A program made the translations under genes and the position numbers. From DATAMF01 sp964472565 (GTDB lineage: Bacteria > Chloroflexota > Anaerolineae > Aggregatilineales > Aggregatilineaceae): a stretch of 27,474 bases of DNA. The notes under the pieces are model-generated. The model did not search any database. It had not been told where the DNA came from and was given only the letters and a program-made list of their open reading frames with translations. Below are positions 6,038 to 13,735 of the stretch, one piece after another. How positions within the stretch are numbered: position 1 is the first letter of the stretch; every line of letters starts with the position of its first letter. The stretch lies in contig CAYYNB010000075.1 in assembly GCA_964472565.1 (NCBI GenBank), positions 1 through 27,474 of the forward strand, read 5' to 3'.

Positions 6038-7978
6038 ATGAAGACCCGTTTTGAACGATTTGCCTTGCTGCTCATTCTGCTGATCGGTGCCGGTCTGCGC
6101 TTCCAGCATCTCGGCGCAATTGAATACAACGTCGATCAGGTTTATCCCATTTACCAATCCATCAGGACTCTGGATGAGGGTGATTTTCCCCTGGCCGGGC
6201 AGGGCACATCCGTCCTGTTTGCGAATCCGCCGCTCACAGGGTATTTTTTCGCGCCGCTGATCGCGCTTGTCCGCCATCCCCTCGCCGCTTATATGTTCAC
6301 CCTGATCCTGAACACCTTTGCGATCTGGCTGGTCTACCGCGCCCTGAACCGTTTGATCGCGCCGCATCCCGCCTTGATTGGCGTGGCGTTGTTCGCCGTC
6401 AATCCCTGGATCATTGAAGACAGCCGCCGCACCTGGGTGCAAAGTCTCTCACCGTTTTTCGTCTGTTTGATCTTCTGGGCCATCGTCCCGGTTTTGACGC
6501 GCCAAACCGCCCACCCGCGTCGCCGCCTGTTGATCGCGCTTATCGGATTTGCGCTGTTCGCCCACACCTATCTGCTGGCCTATGCCCTGGCCGCGCCGCT
6601 TGGCCTATTGATTTTGATCTTCTGGCGGCGCATCCCGAAACAAACGCTGATCCTCGGCGGTGCGATTTTCGCCGTCCTGCTGGCGCTCTACGGCACCGGC
6701 TTGGCCCGCCAATGGGACGACACCACCCGCCGCAGCGAAGCCTTTGCTTCCGGCGATTCGAAATTATCCGGTGAAGCGCTTTCACATGCCGTCCGGCTGG
6801 TCACAGGTTGGGGTTATGCGGATGTGCGCGGCCAGCGTGCCCCCGCCGCTGATCAATCCCTGCGCGAAACCCTGAGTCTGTTCTCCGCCGCCATCTGGAC
6901 CCTTGCCCTAATCGCCGGACTCATCACCGCCCTCTACGCGTGTTGTAAGGGCAGGTTTGCAAACCTGCCCGCCAGTGAAGTTTCGCCCCTCATCCTCCTG
7001 ATCTGGTTCATCCTCCCAATCCTGATGATGAGCTATGTCTCCCGCAAAGTCCACCCGTTTTATCTGCTCCTAACCGTCCCTGCCGGACATGGCCTCGTTG
7101 CGCTGGCACTCGCCCCCCTGCTCCGCCGCCCCAAACCAGCTATTCCTGCCCTGATCGGTGCCGTGCTAATTTTCACCGGAGCCATCAACGGCCTGAACAC
7201 GGTTCGTTTTGCCCAGGCAACATTGGCCCATCCCGGCGAGGATTTACCCGAAACATTGCCCCTGGCCGATGCACTGCGCGTCGGTGAAACAATCCGCGCC
7301 GCGAAACTGCCGGTGTTTTCTGCCATGAACGAATGGACGCCGATCACCTTGAACGGGTACAGCATCCGCACGGAATGGGGCACTCCGTCCGATTTCCCCA
7401 CCGCCGTGCTGGTCCCGCCGGAAGGCGCGCTGTATATCCTGTTCGAGCGCGATCCCCACGCCGCGATCATCCCACCGCTGCATGGTGATTCTATCGCGTC
7501 GCCGCTGGTGCTGGCCGACGAGACACGCATCACATTCTGGCGCGTCCACGTCGATTCGATCCAGCATCCCACCGTGATCCCATCCGACATCGATGTAAGT
7601 TTTGCCGGCTGGGCACTGCACGGCGACTCCACTCCCGGCGCGACAATCACGCTGGATACCTACTGGCGCATCGAAACCCTGCACCCGGAGCGCGGCATCT
7701 GGGGTTTTGCGCCCTTCGCCCACCTCTACGACGCCAACGGGCAGCAGATCGCCAATGTCGATGGTGCAGTGATCTCGCCGCTGACCTGGCAGCCCGGCGA
7801 TCTGATCGCCCAGCGTTTCACGCTAACCGTGCCCGCCGACACGCCCTATACAATCCACGTCGGCCTGTACGACAAAGTCCGCCCCCGCGCCGACGGTTCG
7901 TTCATCAATGCCATTTTCCGCATCCCAACCAACGGAGAGATAGAATATTCGGCAGAAATTGAGATTCAGGTACCCTAG
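6038..7978 (+). CDS. GT39-like membrane glycosyltransferase (GT-C fold)
   Basis: A polytopic membrane protein of 646 residues, resembling the ArnT/PMT family that transfers sugars from polyprenyl-phosphate donors on the outer face of the membrane. The first helix (about 8-24) is followed by an extracytoplasmic loop with EYNVDQ (29-34), where Asp33 sits at the position of the GT-C catalytic acidic residue. Roughly nine to eleven more hydrophobic segments run to about residue 385. The last 200 residues look soluble and beta-rich ('GWALHGDSTPGATITLDTYW'). AGGAGG stands 6 nt before ATG. A perfect palindrome (6949-6970) is translated as KGRFANLP at residues 304-311, between membrane segments, and looks like an inserted repeat. 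Donor and acceptor are unknown. Confidence 0.8.
   Translation: MKTRFERFALLLILLIGAGLRFQHLGAIEYNVDQVYPIYQSIRTLDEGDFPLAGQGTSVLFANPPLTGYFFAPLIALVRHPLAAYMFTLILNTFAIWLVYRALNRLIAPHPALIGVALFAVNPWIIEDSRRTWVQSLSPFFVCLIFWAIVPVLTRQTAHPRRRLLIALIGFALFAHTYLLAYALAAPLGLLILIFWRRIPKQTLILGGAIFAVLLALYGTGLARQWDDTTRRSEAFASGDSKLSGEALSHAVRLVTGWGYADVRGQRAPAADQSLRETLSLFSAAIWTLALIAGLITALYACCKGRFANLPASEVSPLILLIWFILPILMMSYVSRKVHPFYLLLTVPAGHGLVALALAPLLRRPKPAIPALIGAVLIFTGAINGLNTVRFAQATLAHPGEDLPETLPLADALRVGETIRAAKLPVFSAMNEWTPITLNGYSIRTEWGTPSDFPTAVLVPPEGALYILFERDPHAAIIPPLHGDSIASPLVLADETRITFWRVHVDSIQHPTVIPSDIDVSFAGWALHGDSTPGATITLDTYWRIETLHPERGIWGFAPFAHLYDANGQQIANVDGAVISPLTWQPGDLIAQRFTLTVPADTPYTIHVGLYDKVRPRADGSFINAIFRIPTNGEIEYSAEIEIQVP
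6949..6970. repeat. Palindromic repeat inside the glycosyltransferase gene, copy 2
   Basis: Arms GGGCAGGTTTG (6949-6959) and CAAACCTGCCC (6960-6970) form a perfect 22-bp palindrome. It keeps the reading frame and encodes a short polar loop (KGRFANLP). Its length and GGGC...GCCC ends match the intergenic copy at 18026-18047, so it probably reached the gene as a mobile or templated repeat. Confidence 0.8.
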
Positions 7979-7988
7979 AGCTAAAATT

Positions 7989-8240
7989 ATGGCAAAGCGA
8001 CGGCAGAACGAAAAAGAGTATCCCAACTGGGAACTTTTACCGGATGGTGGGCGACGCTACTGGCGAGATCGGCAGGGTTACTTAGGTTATCAGAGAATGG
8101 TTAAAATTGTAGACAAAGATGAAAATACAGTACAAGTCGTGCAGGAAATCTACAACGAGCAGAACGAACTGGTTGAACGCCATCAAAAATTCCCAGAAGA
8201 TACAGGACATCAAATATTGAAATCAGAGGGAGAACAATGA
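7989..8240 (+). CDS. Small protein of unknown function, first of an overlapping pair
   Basis: An 83-residue charged protein (MAKRRQNEKEYPNWELLP...) that I do not recognise. It has no signal or membrane segment. Its core includes 'GGRRYWRDRQGYLGY' (residues 20-34), a Val/Asp-rich strand region and the end 'FPEDTGHQIL'. The small aromatic, Arg-rich beta protein style is similar to short toxin-like or toxin-end domains, but this is only an impression. ATG 7989 is chosen over 7959, which lies inside the glycosyltransferase gene. No good ribosome site is visible. The stop overlaps the next start as ATGA, so the pair is translationally coupled. Codon use is clearly more A/T-rich than in the neighbours, which suggests acquisition. 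Confidence 0.6.
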   Translation: MAKRRQNEKEYPNWELLPDGGRRYWRDRQGYLGYQRMVKIVDKDENTVQVVQEIYNEQNELVERHQKFPEDTGHQILKSEGEQ

Positions 8241-8491
8241 TCACTCGCCAGCACGTTAGCCAACAACTTCTCGCCTATCTAAACGGCGAAATATCCCTCG
8301 CTCAACTCGTGGACTGGGCGGAAAATAGTCTTGTGACAGGTGGTTTCGGCCCTGACAACGATATTGACTTGTTGATGGATGTCGTGATGTACCTTGCTGG
8401 AGCTGACTCGGTCCATTTTCCGCTAACCTGGGATACCTGCCGCGATTTTATGCAGCAGTTAGGAACACCCGTCAAAGTGGTGGCAGCCTAA
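8237..8491 (+). CDS. Small acidic protein of unknown function, second of an overlapping pair
   Basis: An 84-residue acidic protein (MITRQHVSQQLLAYLNGEIS...) predicted mostly helical. Its N-terminal half contains 'AQLVDWAENSLVTGGFG', its middle the acidic 'DNDIDLLMDVVMYLAG', and its end 'LTWDTCRDFMQQLG'. I have no firm family name. Short proteins of this design (helical, acidic, with a 'LVDWAE' segment) occur as hypothetical proteins beside other small genes. ATG overlaps the upstream stop in ATGA, with GAGGGAG 5 nt before it. A basic Arg-rich protein coupled to an acidic helical one fits a toxin-antitoxin or toxin-immunity pair, but nothing in sequence proves that. Confidence 0.7.
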   Translation: MITRQHVSQQLLAYLNGEISLAQLVDWAENSLVTGGFGPDNDIDLLMDVVMYLAGADSVHFPLTWDTCRDFMQQLGTPVKVVAA

Positions 8492-8508
8492 CGTCGGCCA
8501 GTCGTTGC

Positions 8509-8538
8509 TTGACAAATACCCGCCCTCGTCGCCATAAT
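8509..8538 (+). promoter_or_regulatory. Promoter of the transglycosylase gene, giving a leaderless mRNA
   Basis: TTGACA (8509-8514) is a perfect -35 box, with CATAAT (8533-8538) 18 nt downstream. Transcription should start about 7 nt later, at or next to the ATG at 8546, leaving no room for a ribosome binding site. Confidence 0.65.
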
Positions 8539-8545
8539 CGCCCCT

Positions 8546-10981
8546 ATGATGAGACGATTCCGACCCTTCACGCTGGTAGTGATCGCGGCAGTGCTGCTCG
8601 CCGCCTGTAATCTTTCCGAAGACCGCCCCGGCATCGACCGCCCGGTGATCATCGTCACCGCGACTCCGTCCACCCTGCTCGCCAGTCCGGTGGTTCCTAC
8701 TGTGCCCTATGTCACGCCGACTCCGGCCATTCTGCCCACCGCCACCCTGCCCCCCGATATTGCGCTCCGCGAGGCAGAACAGGCCCTGTATAATGGCGAT
8801 TACGAAACTGCTGTCCAGAAATTCCAGTCGGTGATCAGCCAGCCGGCATCCGATGCCGGGATGCGCGAAGCCGCCATGTACGGTTTGGGCGAGGCTGCGC
8901 TGCGCGAAGGTCGCTTCGACATTGCCGCGTCCGCCCTCACCGAGTTTATTTCCACCTTCCCTACCGACACCCAGATTCCCCGCGCCTATTTCCTGCGCGG
9001 TGATGCATTTTTGGGATTAGGCGAGTGGCAGAATGCAATCAACGATTTCAACCAGTATCTCGAAATGCGCCCCGGCGTGATTGACAGCTACGCGCAGGAA
9101 CGGATCGGAGACGCCTATCTCGCGCTGAATAATCCTGAACAGTCCCTCGCAGCCTATGCCCGCGCTGCCGATGCGACACGCGCGCTTGCGCCCTTGTTCG
9201 AACTGCGCGAACGTGTCGCGGTGGGCTATCTGAACGCAGGCCAGCCGGATCAAGCCATCGCCCAGTACGACGCAATTCTGGCCGAGGCGCAAAACGGCGG
9301 TTATATCGCGGGTATCCAGCTTCAGGCGGCCCAGGTATTGATCGACCAGGGCGACGCCGCCAATGGCTACCGCCGCCTGGAAACCCTCGTCAACGACTAT
9401 CCCAGCACCTACTCCGCGTATCTGGCGATGGGGTTGATGCTCGACGCCGGAATGAGCATTGACAGCTACACGCAGGGTATCATCAATTACAACAACGAAG
9501 ACTACGCCGCTGCGATTGAAGATTTCAACGATTACAGCGCGCAGCAGGGGTATGCCCCAGTGGATGTGCTGATGATGTTGGGCCGTTCCTACCGTGCCCT
9601 CGGCAATTATCAGGCCGCGATCAGCACCTTCCAGACCGTACTGGACACCTATCCCGAAGACCCTTCATTTGGAGATGCGTGGCTCGAACAAGGCCGCACC
9701 CTCTTTATGAGCGGCGACACCAACGGCGCGATCCTCACCTACACGGCCCTCGCCGCCGAACATCCCGAATCCGGGCAGGCTGCCGAAGCCTTATGGCGTG
9801 CCGGGTACCTCTACAGTTCGCTCAATGATGTTGACAACGCCCTGGCGACCTTTGACATCCTCGGCCAGACCTACCCCGGCAGCGAGTGGGCGCAGGAAGG
9901 GCTGTTTATGGGCGCGACGATGGCCTATAACAGCGGCAACCTCTCAATGGCAACCCAACTCTTCAGCCAGCTAGCCCAAACCGGAACGGGCGAACAGCAG
10001 GCCGCCGCCTATCTGTGGGTCGGGCGGCTCTACCAGCAGGACGGCAAAGACGATCTCGCCCGCCAGTCCTATCTCGCGGCAGCGGCAGCCGATCCCGGCG
10101 GATATTACAGTCTGCGCGCCGATGATCTGCTCAACAACCGCGCCCCGTTCCAGGCTCCGGCCACCGTCACCTTCGATTTTGACGACGCCGCGCAGCAGAC
10201 CGAAGCGGAAAATTGGCTGCGGACCACTTTTGGCATCACCCAGCAGGGATCACTGTCCACCTTAAGCACCACCCTGCAAGCCGATCCGCGCTTGATTCGC
10301 GGCACCGAACTGATGGCCGTCGCGCATTACGAAGAGGCCGAACTCGAATTCGACGCCCTGCGTGAAGAGTTGGTTGAAGATCCGCTGGCAACCTATCAAC
10401 TGGCGATCTATCTCCGCGACCTGCGCCTCTACCGTCTTTCGATCACCGCCGCCGCCACGCTGATCGACAGCGCCAACATTGACACCTCCCTGGCTCCCAA
10501 GTATCTCGCTCGCCTGCGCTATCCCATCTACTACAGCGACCTGGTGCTGCCCAACGCGGAGCTAAACAATCTTGATCCGCTGCTGGTCTTCTCGTTGATC
10601 CGCCAGGAGAGTCTGTTCGAAGGTTTCGCCACATCCTACGCCGCTGCCCAGGGCCTGATGCAGATTATCCCCAGCACTGGGTTGGATATTGCGCAGCGCT
10701 TGAGCTGGCCCAATTACCAGAACAGCGACGTTTACCGCCCGTATATCAACGTCACCTTCGGCACTTACTACCTGCGCTATGTGCTGGATTTGGTCGATAA
10801 CCAGCCCTACGCGGCGCTGGCTGGCTACAACGGCGGGCCGGGTAACGCTATGACCTGGCTGGAAATTTCCGGCCCCGATCTGGACCTGTTCGTGCAAACC
10901 GTTGAGTTCGACGAAACCCGCACCTACGTGCGCCGCATCTACGAACAATACGACGCCTACCGCGCCATCTACGGCGAATAA
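8546..10981 (+). CDS. TPR-repeat lipoprotein with C-terminal SLT lytic transglycosylase domain
   Basis: Predicted to be exported, anchored by lipid and to cleave peptidoglycan between MurNAc and GlcNAc. The signal peptide ends in the lipobox LLAAC (lipid Cys near residue 21), then a Pro/Thr-rich linker. About residues 70-560 are tetratricopeptide-like helical repeats ('ALREGRFDIAASAL', 'NLGQPDQAIAQYDAI'-type units). The C-terminal Slt70-like domain has LIRQES with catalytic Glu688, then 'AAAQGLMQIIPST', 'FGTYYLRYVLD' and 'ALAGYNGGPGNA'. This is the normal motif order. Total 811 residues. Either ATG at 8546 or 8549 may start translation. There is no Shine-Dalgarno, matching the leaderless promoter. 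It is followed by two palindromic repeats. Confidence 0.92.
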   Translation: MMRRFRPFTLVVIAAVLLAACNLSEDRPGIDRPVIIVTATPSTLLASPVVPTVPYVTPTPAILPTATLPPDIALREAEQALYNGDYETAVQKFQSVISQPASDAGMREAAMYGLGEAALREGRFDIAASALTEFISTFPTDTQIPRAYFLRGDAFLGLGEWQNAINDFNQYLEMRPGVIDSYAQERIGDAYLALNNPEQSLAAYARAADATRALAPLFELRERVAVGYLNAGQPDQAIAQYDAILAEAQNGGYIAGIQLQAAQVLIDQGDAANGYRRLETLVNDYPSTYSAYLAMGLMLDAGMSIDSYTQGIINYNNEDYAAAIEDFNDYSAQQGYAPVDVLMMLGRSYRALGNYQAAISTFQTVLDTYPEDPSFGDAWLEQGRTLFMSGDTNGAILTYTALAAEHPESGQAAEALWRAGYLYSSLNDVDNALATFDILGQTYPGSEWAQEGLFMGATMAYNSGNLSMATQLFSQLAQTGTGEQQAAAYLWVGRLYQQDGKDDLARQSYLAAAAADPGGYYSLRADDLLNNRAPFQAPATVTFDFDDAAQQTEAENWLRTTFGITQQGSLSTLSTTLQADPRLIRGTELMAVAHYEEAELEFDALREELVEDPLATYQLAIYLRDLRLYRLSITAAATLIDSANIDTSLAPKYLARLRYPIYYSDLVLPNAELNNLDPLLVFSLIRQESLFEGFATSYAAAQGLMQIIPSTGLDIAQRLSWPNYQNSDVYRPYINVTFGTYYLRYVLDLVDNQPYAALAGYNGGPGNAMTWLEISGPDLDLFVQTVEFDETRTYVRRIYEQYDAYRAIYGE

Positions 10982-10991
10982 ATGCCGCGCC

Positions 10992-11013
10992 GGGGCGTAT
11001 GGCGCTACGCCCC
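10992..11013. repeat. Palindromic repeat, copy 3
   Basis: GGGGCGTA (10992-10999) and TACGCCCC (11006-11013) form an 8-bp stem with a 6-nt loop. The 22-bp size and GGGGC head match the other copies. It starts 11 nt after the transglycosylase stop and may help end transcription. Confidence 0.7.
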
Positions 11014-11024
11014 TAGATCCATCC

Positions 11025-11049
11025 GTAGGGGCAATTCACGAATTGCCCC
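11025..11049. repeat. GTAGGGGC palindromic repeat, copy 4
   Basis: After a GTA head, GGGGCAATTC (11028-11037) and GAATTGCCCC (11040-11049) form a 10-bp stem with a 2-nt loop. It lies 12 nt from copy 3, forming a tandem pair. The remaining gap to 11202 holds no credible gene. Confidence 0.75.
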
Positions 11050-11202
11050 GCTCATTTCTCCCACTGTCCCCACTCCGGCAGCAATGTTTCCGTGCGCCGC
11101 GCGGCAAAAACGCGATCTACTCCGCCCTCAAATCGAAATGATCAACCAGACAAGCCGTATTTTTTCGTCGGGAAGTTCTGGTTTTTCGAGCATAATAATT
11201 CC

Positions 11203-11842
11203 TCACTCAGTACGCGCCACATGGATAATCACCCGCAAGCCCTGAATACCGGGCGGCACCCCTGCCGCAAGCGCAAATATCAGAAAAATAGTCTCTAACT
11301 CAGAGAACACAGATACGAGAGAGATAATCACTACAGCAAAAAAGCAGGCGCTTGCAATCGCAGTGAATCCAATCGATCCTACACGACGGCTTGCAGCGGT
11401 CCCAGGCCACGCCGCAAAAAAATAACAAATAAGCTCGACTTTGCACATCTTAACAATTAGACCGTTGGGCGTTTTCCGGCGAGCGGAAATTGCTCCGGTG
11501 ACTTTTCAAATGTCTTGAGATTACACCGATATTGGAAAAGTCTGACAAGTTTTGAAAACCTTCTTTAGCCGAAACGCTATAAACAAAGATTGTCATGTGC
11601 AAAGTCGAGATAAGAGGCGATGAGAATACGCTGCTACACAAAGTCCCGTAACATGCCGCCAGCGCCGCATAACCAAGCGCCGAGGGTCGCGGCGCGCCAT
11701 CAAACGTATAAAGAGCACTGCCAAACGCGCCTTCAAAAGCACCAAACATAGCAATACCCACAAAGATGATGGTGACGACACCATAAAAGATCATATCTGC
11801 GAGCGGCAAATCTAGCTTATTCATCATCCCCCCCGGTAGCAT
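11203..11842 (-). pseudogene. Small four-helix membrane protein gene split by a MITE-like insertion
   Basis: The minus-strand 5' part (11610-11842) encodes 'MNKLDLPLADMIFYGVV...SSVFSSPLI' and the 3' part (11203-11433) encodes 'CYFFAAWPGTAASRR...IIHVARTE'. They are separated by a 176-bp element with one extra 5-bp target copy. Deleting 181 bp joins CTT ATT TGT TAT in frame and gives 153 codons, stop included, from ATG 11842 (two nearer ATGs, 11827 and 11824, are alternatives). The joined protein would have about four hydrophobic helices and no recognised family. As it stands, translation from the 5' part runs into the element and ends after 130 residues (stop at 11450-11452). The 3' part could start only from an ATG supplied by the element itself. 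Probably inactive. Confidence 0.75.
11434..11609. mobile_element. MITE-like 176-bp element with 15-bp terminal inverted repeats
   Basis: The left end CTCGACTTTGCACAT (11434-11448) is the exact reverse complement of the right end ATGTGCAAAGTCGAG (11595-11609). Both outer flanks carry ATAAG (11429-11433 and 11610-11614), a 5-bp target-site duplication. Just inside the ends ACAAT occurs again on both sides, with a small offset. The interior has no transposase, so it would move only with help in trans. The parent insertion-sequence family cannot be named from this window. It interrupts a membrane-protein gene, and precise removal restores the frame. Confidence 0.85.
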
Positions 11843-11967
11843 TTTACAGTATATACACGCGCATCACAGCCAGGGAACCGCCGGGTAAACAGTGGCCCGC
11901 CGTGAGGTGTAGATTCCACAGCAGGTGTTGAATTAAATCAGAGATGTGATCACAAGAGGAATATCCC

Positions 11968-13650
11968 ATGAAATGCTCGATACTCCTGGCGATCCTGCTG
12001 CTGGCAGTTATGCCCTTAACCCATACCCGCGCCCAGGATGGCGGCGACAACTTACCACCTGTCCTCAATCCAGCGGATTTCTTCACCGATGCCGTGGAAA
12101 TCATAGAAACGCTGCCTGTGGTGAACGTCGATAATGAAACCCGCACCTTATATTATTTCGATCCGACAGCGATGCAGTGGACAGCGTATCCCTATCCGGC
12201 AGAATTAGCTGAAGTGGAAGATGTGGTTAACCGTTCAGATGGCACTTATTTTGTCGGGAAGGAGCGCTTCTACATTTATACCACCCCTGAGGATGGCTTC
12301 ATCTTCGATCCGGCGCGAGGAAGGTTTTCGCGTCCATCAGGCGCATGTGGAACCGTCCAGGACGCCCCCGGAGATGGACAGTGGACTCTGTTCCAGCAAG
12401 TCGACGATGCAGCCTGGTATCTGTGTTTTACGGAAACAGGCAAATTAGAAGGCCCGCTCCCTGCCGATTTAGAGCTTTGCGATTCTTACCAGCGTATACC
12501 TGCGTCTGTGGATAGAGACTGGATTGTTTTTGCTGACTGCAAGATCGAGCCACTCCCCTACAGCATCTATGCTTACCAGCGCTCAACGGGCACGTTGAAT
12601 TTTCTGGGAACGGGTGCAAGCGAATGGAACGAAACGGTCAAGATCGAGCGGTGGGCAGACGCGACCCGCCCAATTATTGTGAACAGCGACATGCGCAATC
12701 CTACTCTGGTTTCCTACTTTATGGCTGATGTCACCCAACCGCACAGCTTAACGCCGATGTTTGACGGTTTGCGTTATTCCCATACGTGGGGCTGGGTCAA
12801 TTATTATGATGATCCCCCGCGTTATGAATGGCTTCCCGGCGAATTTGAACCTATTATGTTTAACCAAGAACTTCGCACATGCGCACTCCACGCCTACGAT
12901 TTAACCACCGCACAAGAGACCGTGTATCCCGCCAGCCCAGGCATCTGTGGTTCGGGAACGCCGATCACCGGGCCAGAGGATCGCCTCATTCGTTCGCTGC
13001 GCGTCGAAGGCGACCAGCAACTGACAGGCGTCCTCATGCGTTTCAACCCGTATACAGGCGAAGCGACGGAGCTATTTTCGGGAGAGATCGAATATATAGA
13101 CAGCGTAACTCCCGACAGTCAGTATGCCATATTGACGATGGATAGCAGCGGCAGCGTGACACCCGCTAGCGCAATCACAGATGACCCTTACTGGTTTGGC
13201 GATCAGTTGGAAGCGCCGCGACAGGTGATCTTCGACTTGACCACGAATCAGATTGTATATGAATTACCTGCCAAATGGGCAGTTACAGGGGGCCGAATAA
13301 CCCCAGGAATCGATCAAATATCTGGCTCTGTGTTCCTCTTGTGGGATGAAAAACTAGAATCGGAGTTCCCCCAGTTTTCAAATCGCCTACTGCGTCTGGA
13401 AGACGATCAGGCAGTCATAACTGCAATTCCTGATGTAAAGGTTGTACTACCAAACGCCTTATTGGTAGAAGACGAGTCGGGAGTGATTAGCATACTGGAC
13501 ATACCAACAGGTACTATGCGCCCGGCCATTTTTCCACCCAACCAAACTGAACTCACTATCACACGACAAGCAAACGGCTTGCTGCTTGTAAACGTGAGCG
13601 CGGATAACACGGAATTAGGTCGCTACCTGATTCGCACGCCTAATCAATAG
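11968..13650 (+). CDS. Exported protein of unknown function, beta-propeller-like
   Basis: 560 residues with a cleavable signal peptide (MKCSILLAILLLAVMPLTHTRA, cut near residue 22). The mature part is rich in Asp, Tyr, Trp and short strands such as 'TRTLYYFDPTAMQWTAYPY' and 'APRQVIFDLTTNQIVYELP'. These resemble blades of WD40/YVTN-like propellers, without a firm family match. Several Cys occur in pairs ('GACGTV', 'WYLCFTE', 'LELCDS', 'FADCKIE'), suggesting disulfides outside the membrane. AAGAGG lies 8 nt before ATG. The lower-GC second half differs somewhat from the next genes. It is separated by 85 nt from the following exported-protein gene and may or may not share its transcript. Confidence 0.8.
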   Translation: MKCSILLAILLLAVMPLTHTRAQDGGDNLPPVLNPADFFTDAVEIIETLPVVNVDNETRTLYYFDPTAMQWTAYPYPAELAEVEDVVNRSDGTYFVGKERFYIYTTPEDGFIFDPARGRFSRPSGACGTVQDAPGDGQWTLFQQVDDAAWYLCFTETGKLEGPLPADLELCDSYQRIPASVDRDWIVFADCKIEPLPYSIYAYQRSTGTLNFLGTGASEWNETVKIERWADATRPIIVNSDMRNPTLVSYFMADVTQPHSLTPMFDGLRYSHTWGWVNYYDDPPRYEWLPGEFEPIMFNQELRTCALHAYDLTTAQETVYPASPGICGSGTPITGPEDRLIRSLRVEGDQQLTGVLMRFNPYTGEATELFSGEIEYIDSVTPDSQYAILTMDSSGSVTPASAITDDPYWFGDQLEAPRQVIFDLTTNQIVYELPAKWAVTGGRITPGIDQISGSVFLLWDEKLESEFPQFSNRLLRLEDDQAVITAIPDVKVVLPNALLVEDESGVISILDIPTGTMRPAIFPPNQTELTITRQANGLLLVNVSADNTELGRYLIRTPNQ

Positions 13651-13735
13651 AGAAGCAGTATGTACAACCCGACTCGCCCCGACTCCTGTTCAATCCTATA
13701 CTAACTTTGTATTTGGATTCCTCACCGGAGGTCCC

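Noticed and set aside
10982..11245. Short frames in the palindrome region after the transglycosylase
   Set aside because: They run through palindromic repeats and a gene-poor area, with no ribosome site or motif.
11434..11609. Invertible DNA switch between the inverted repeats
   Set aside because: Inverting the segment gives a stop after about two dozen codons and does not join the two halves. The flanking 5-bp duplication and exact frame on removal fit insertion instead.
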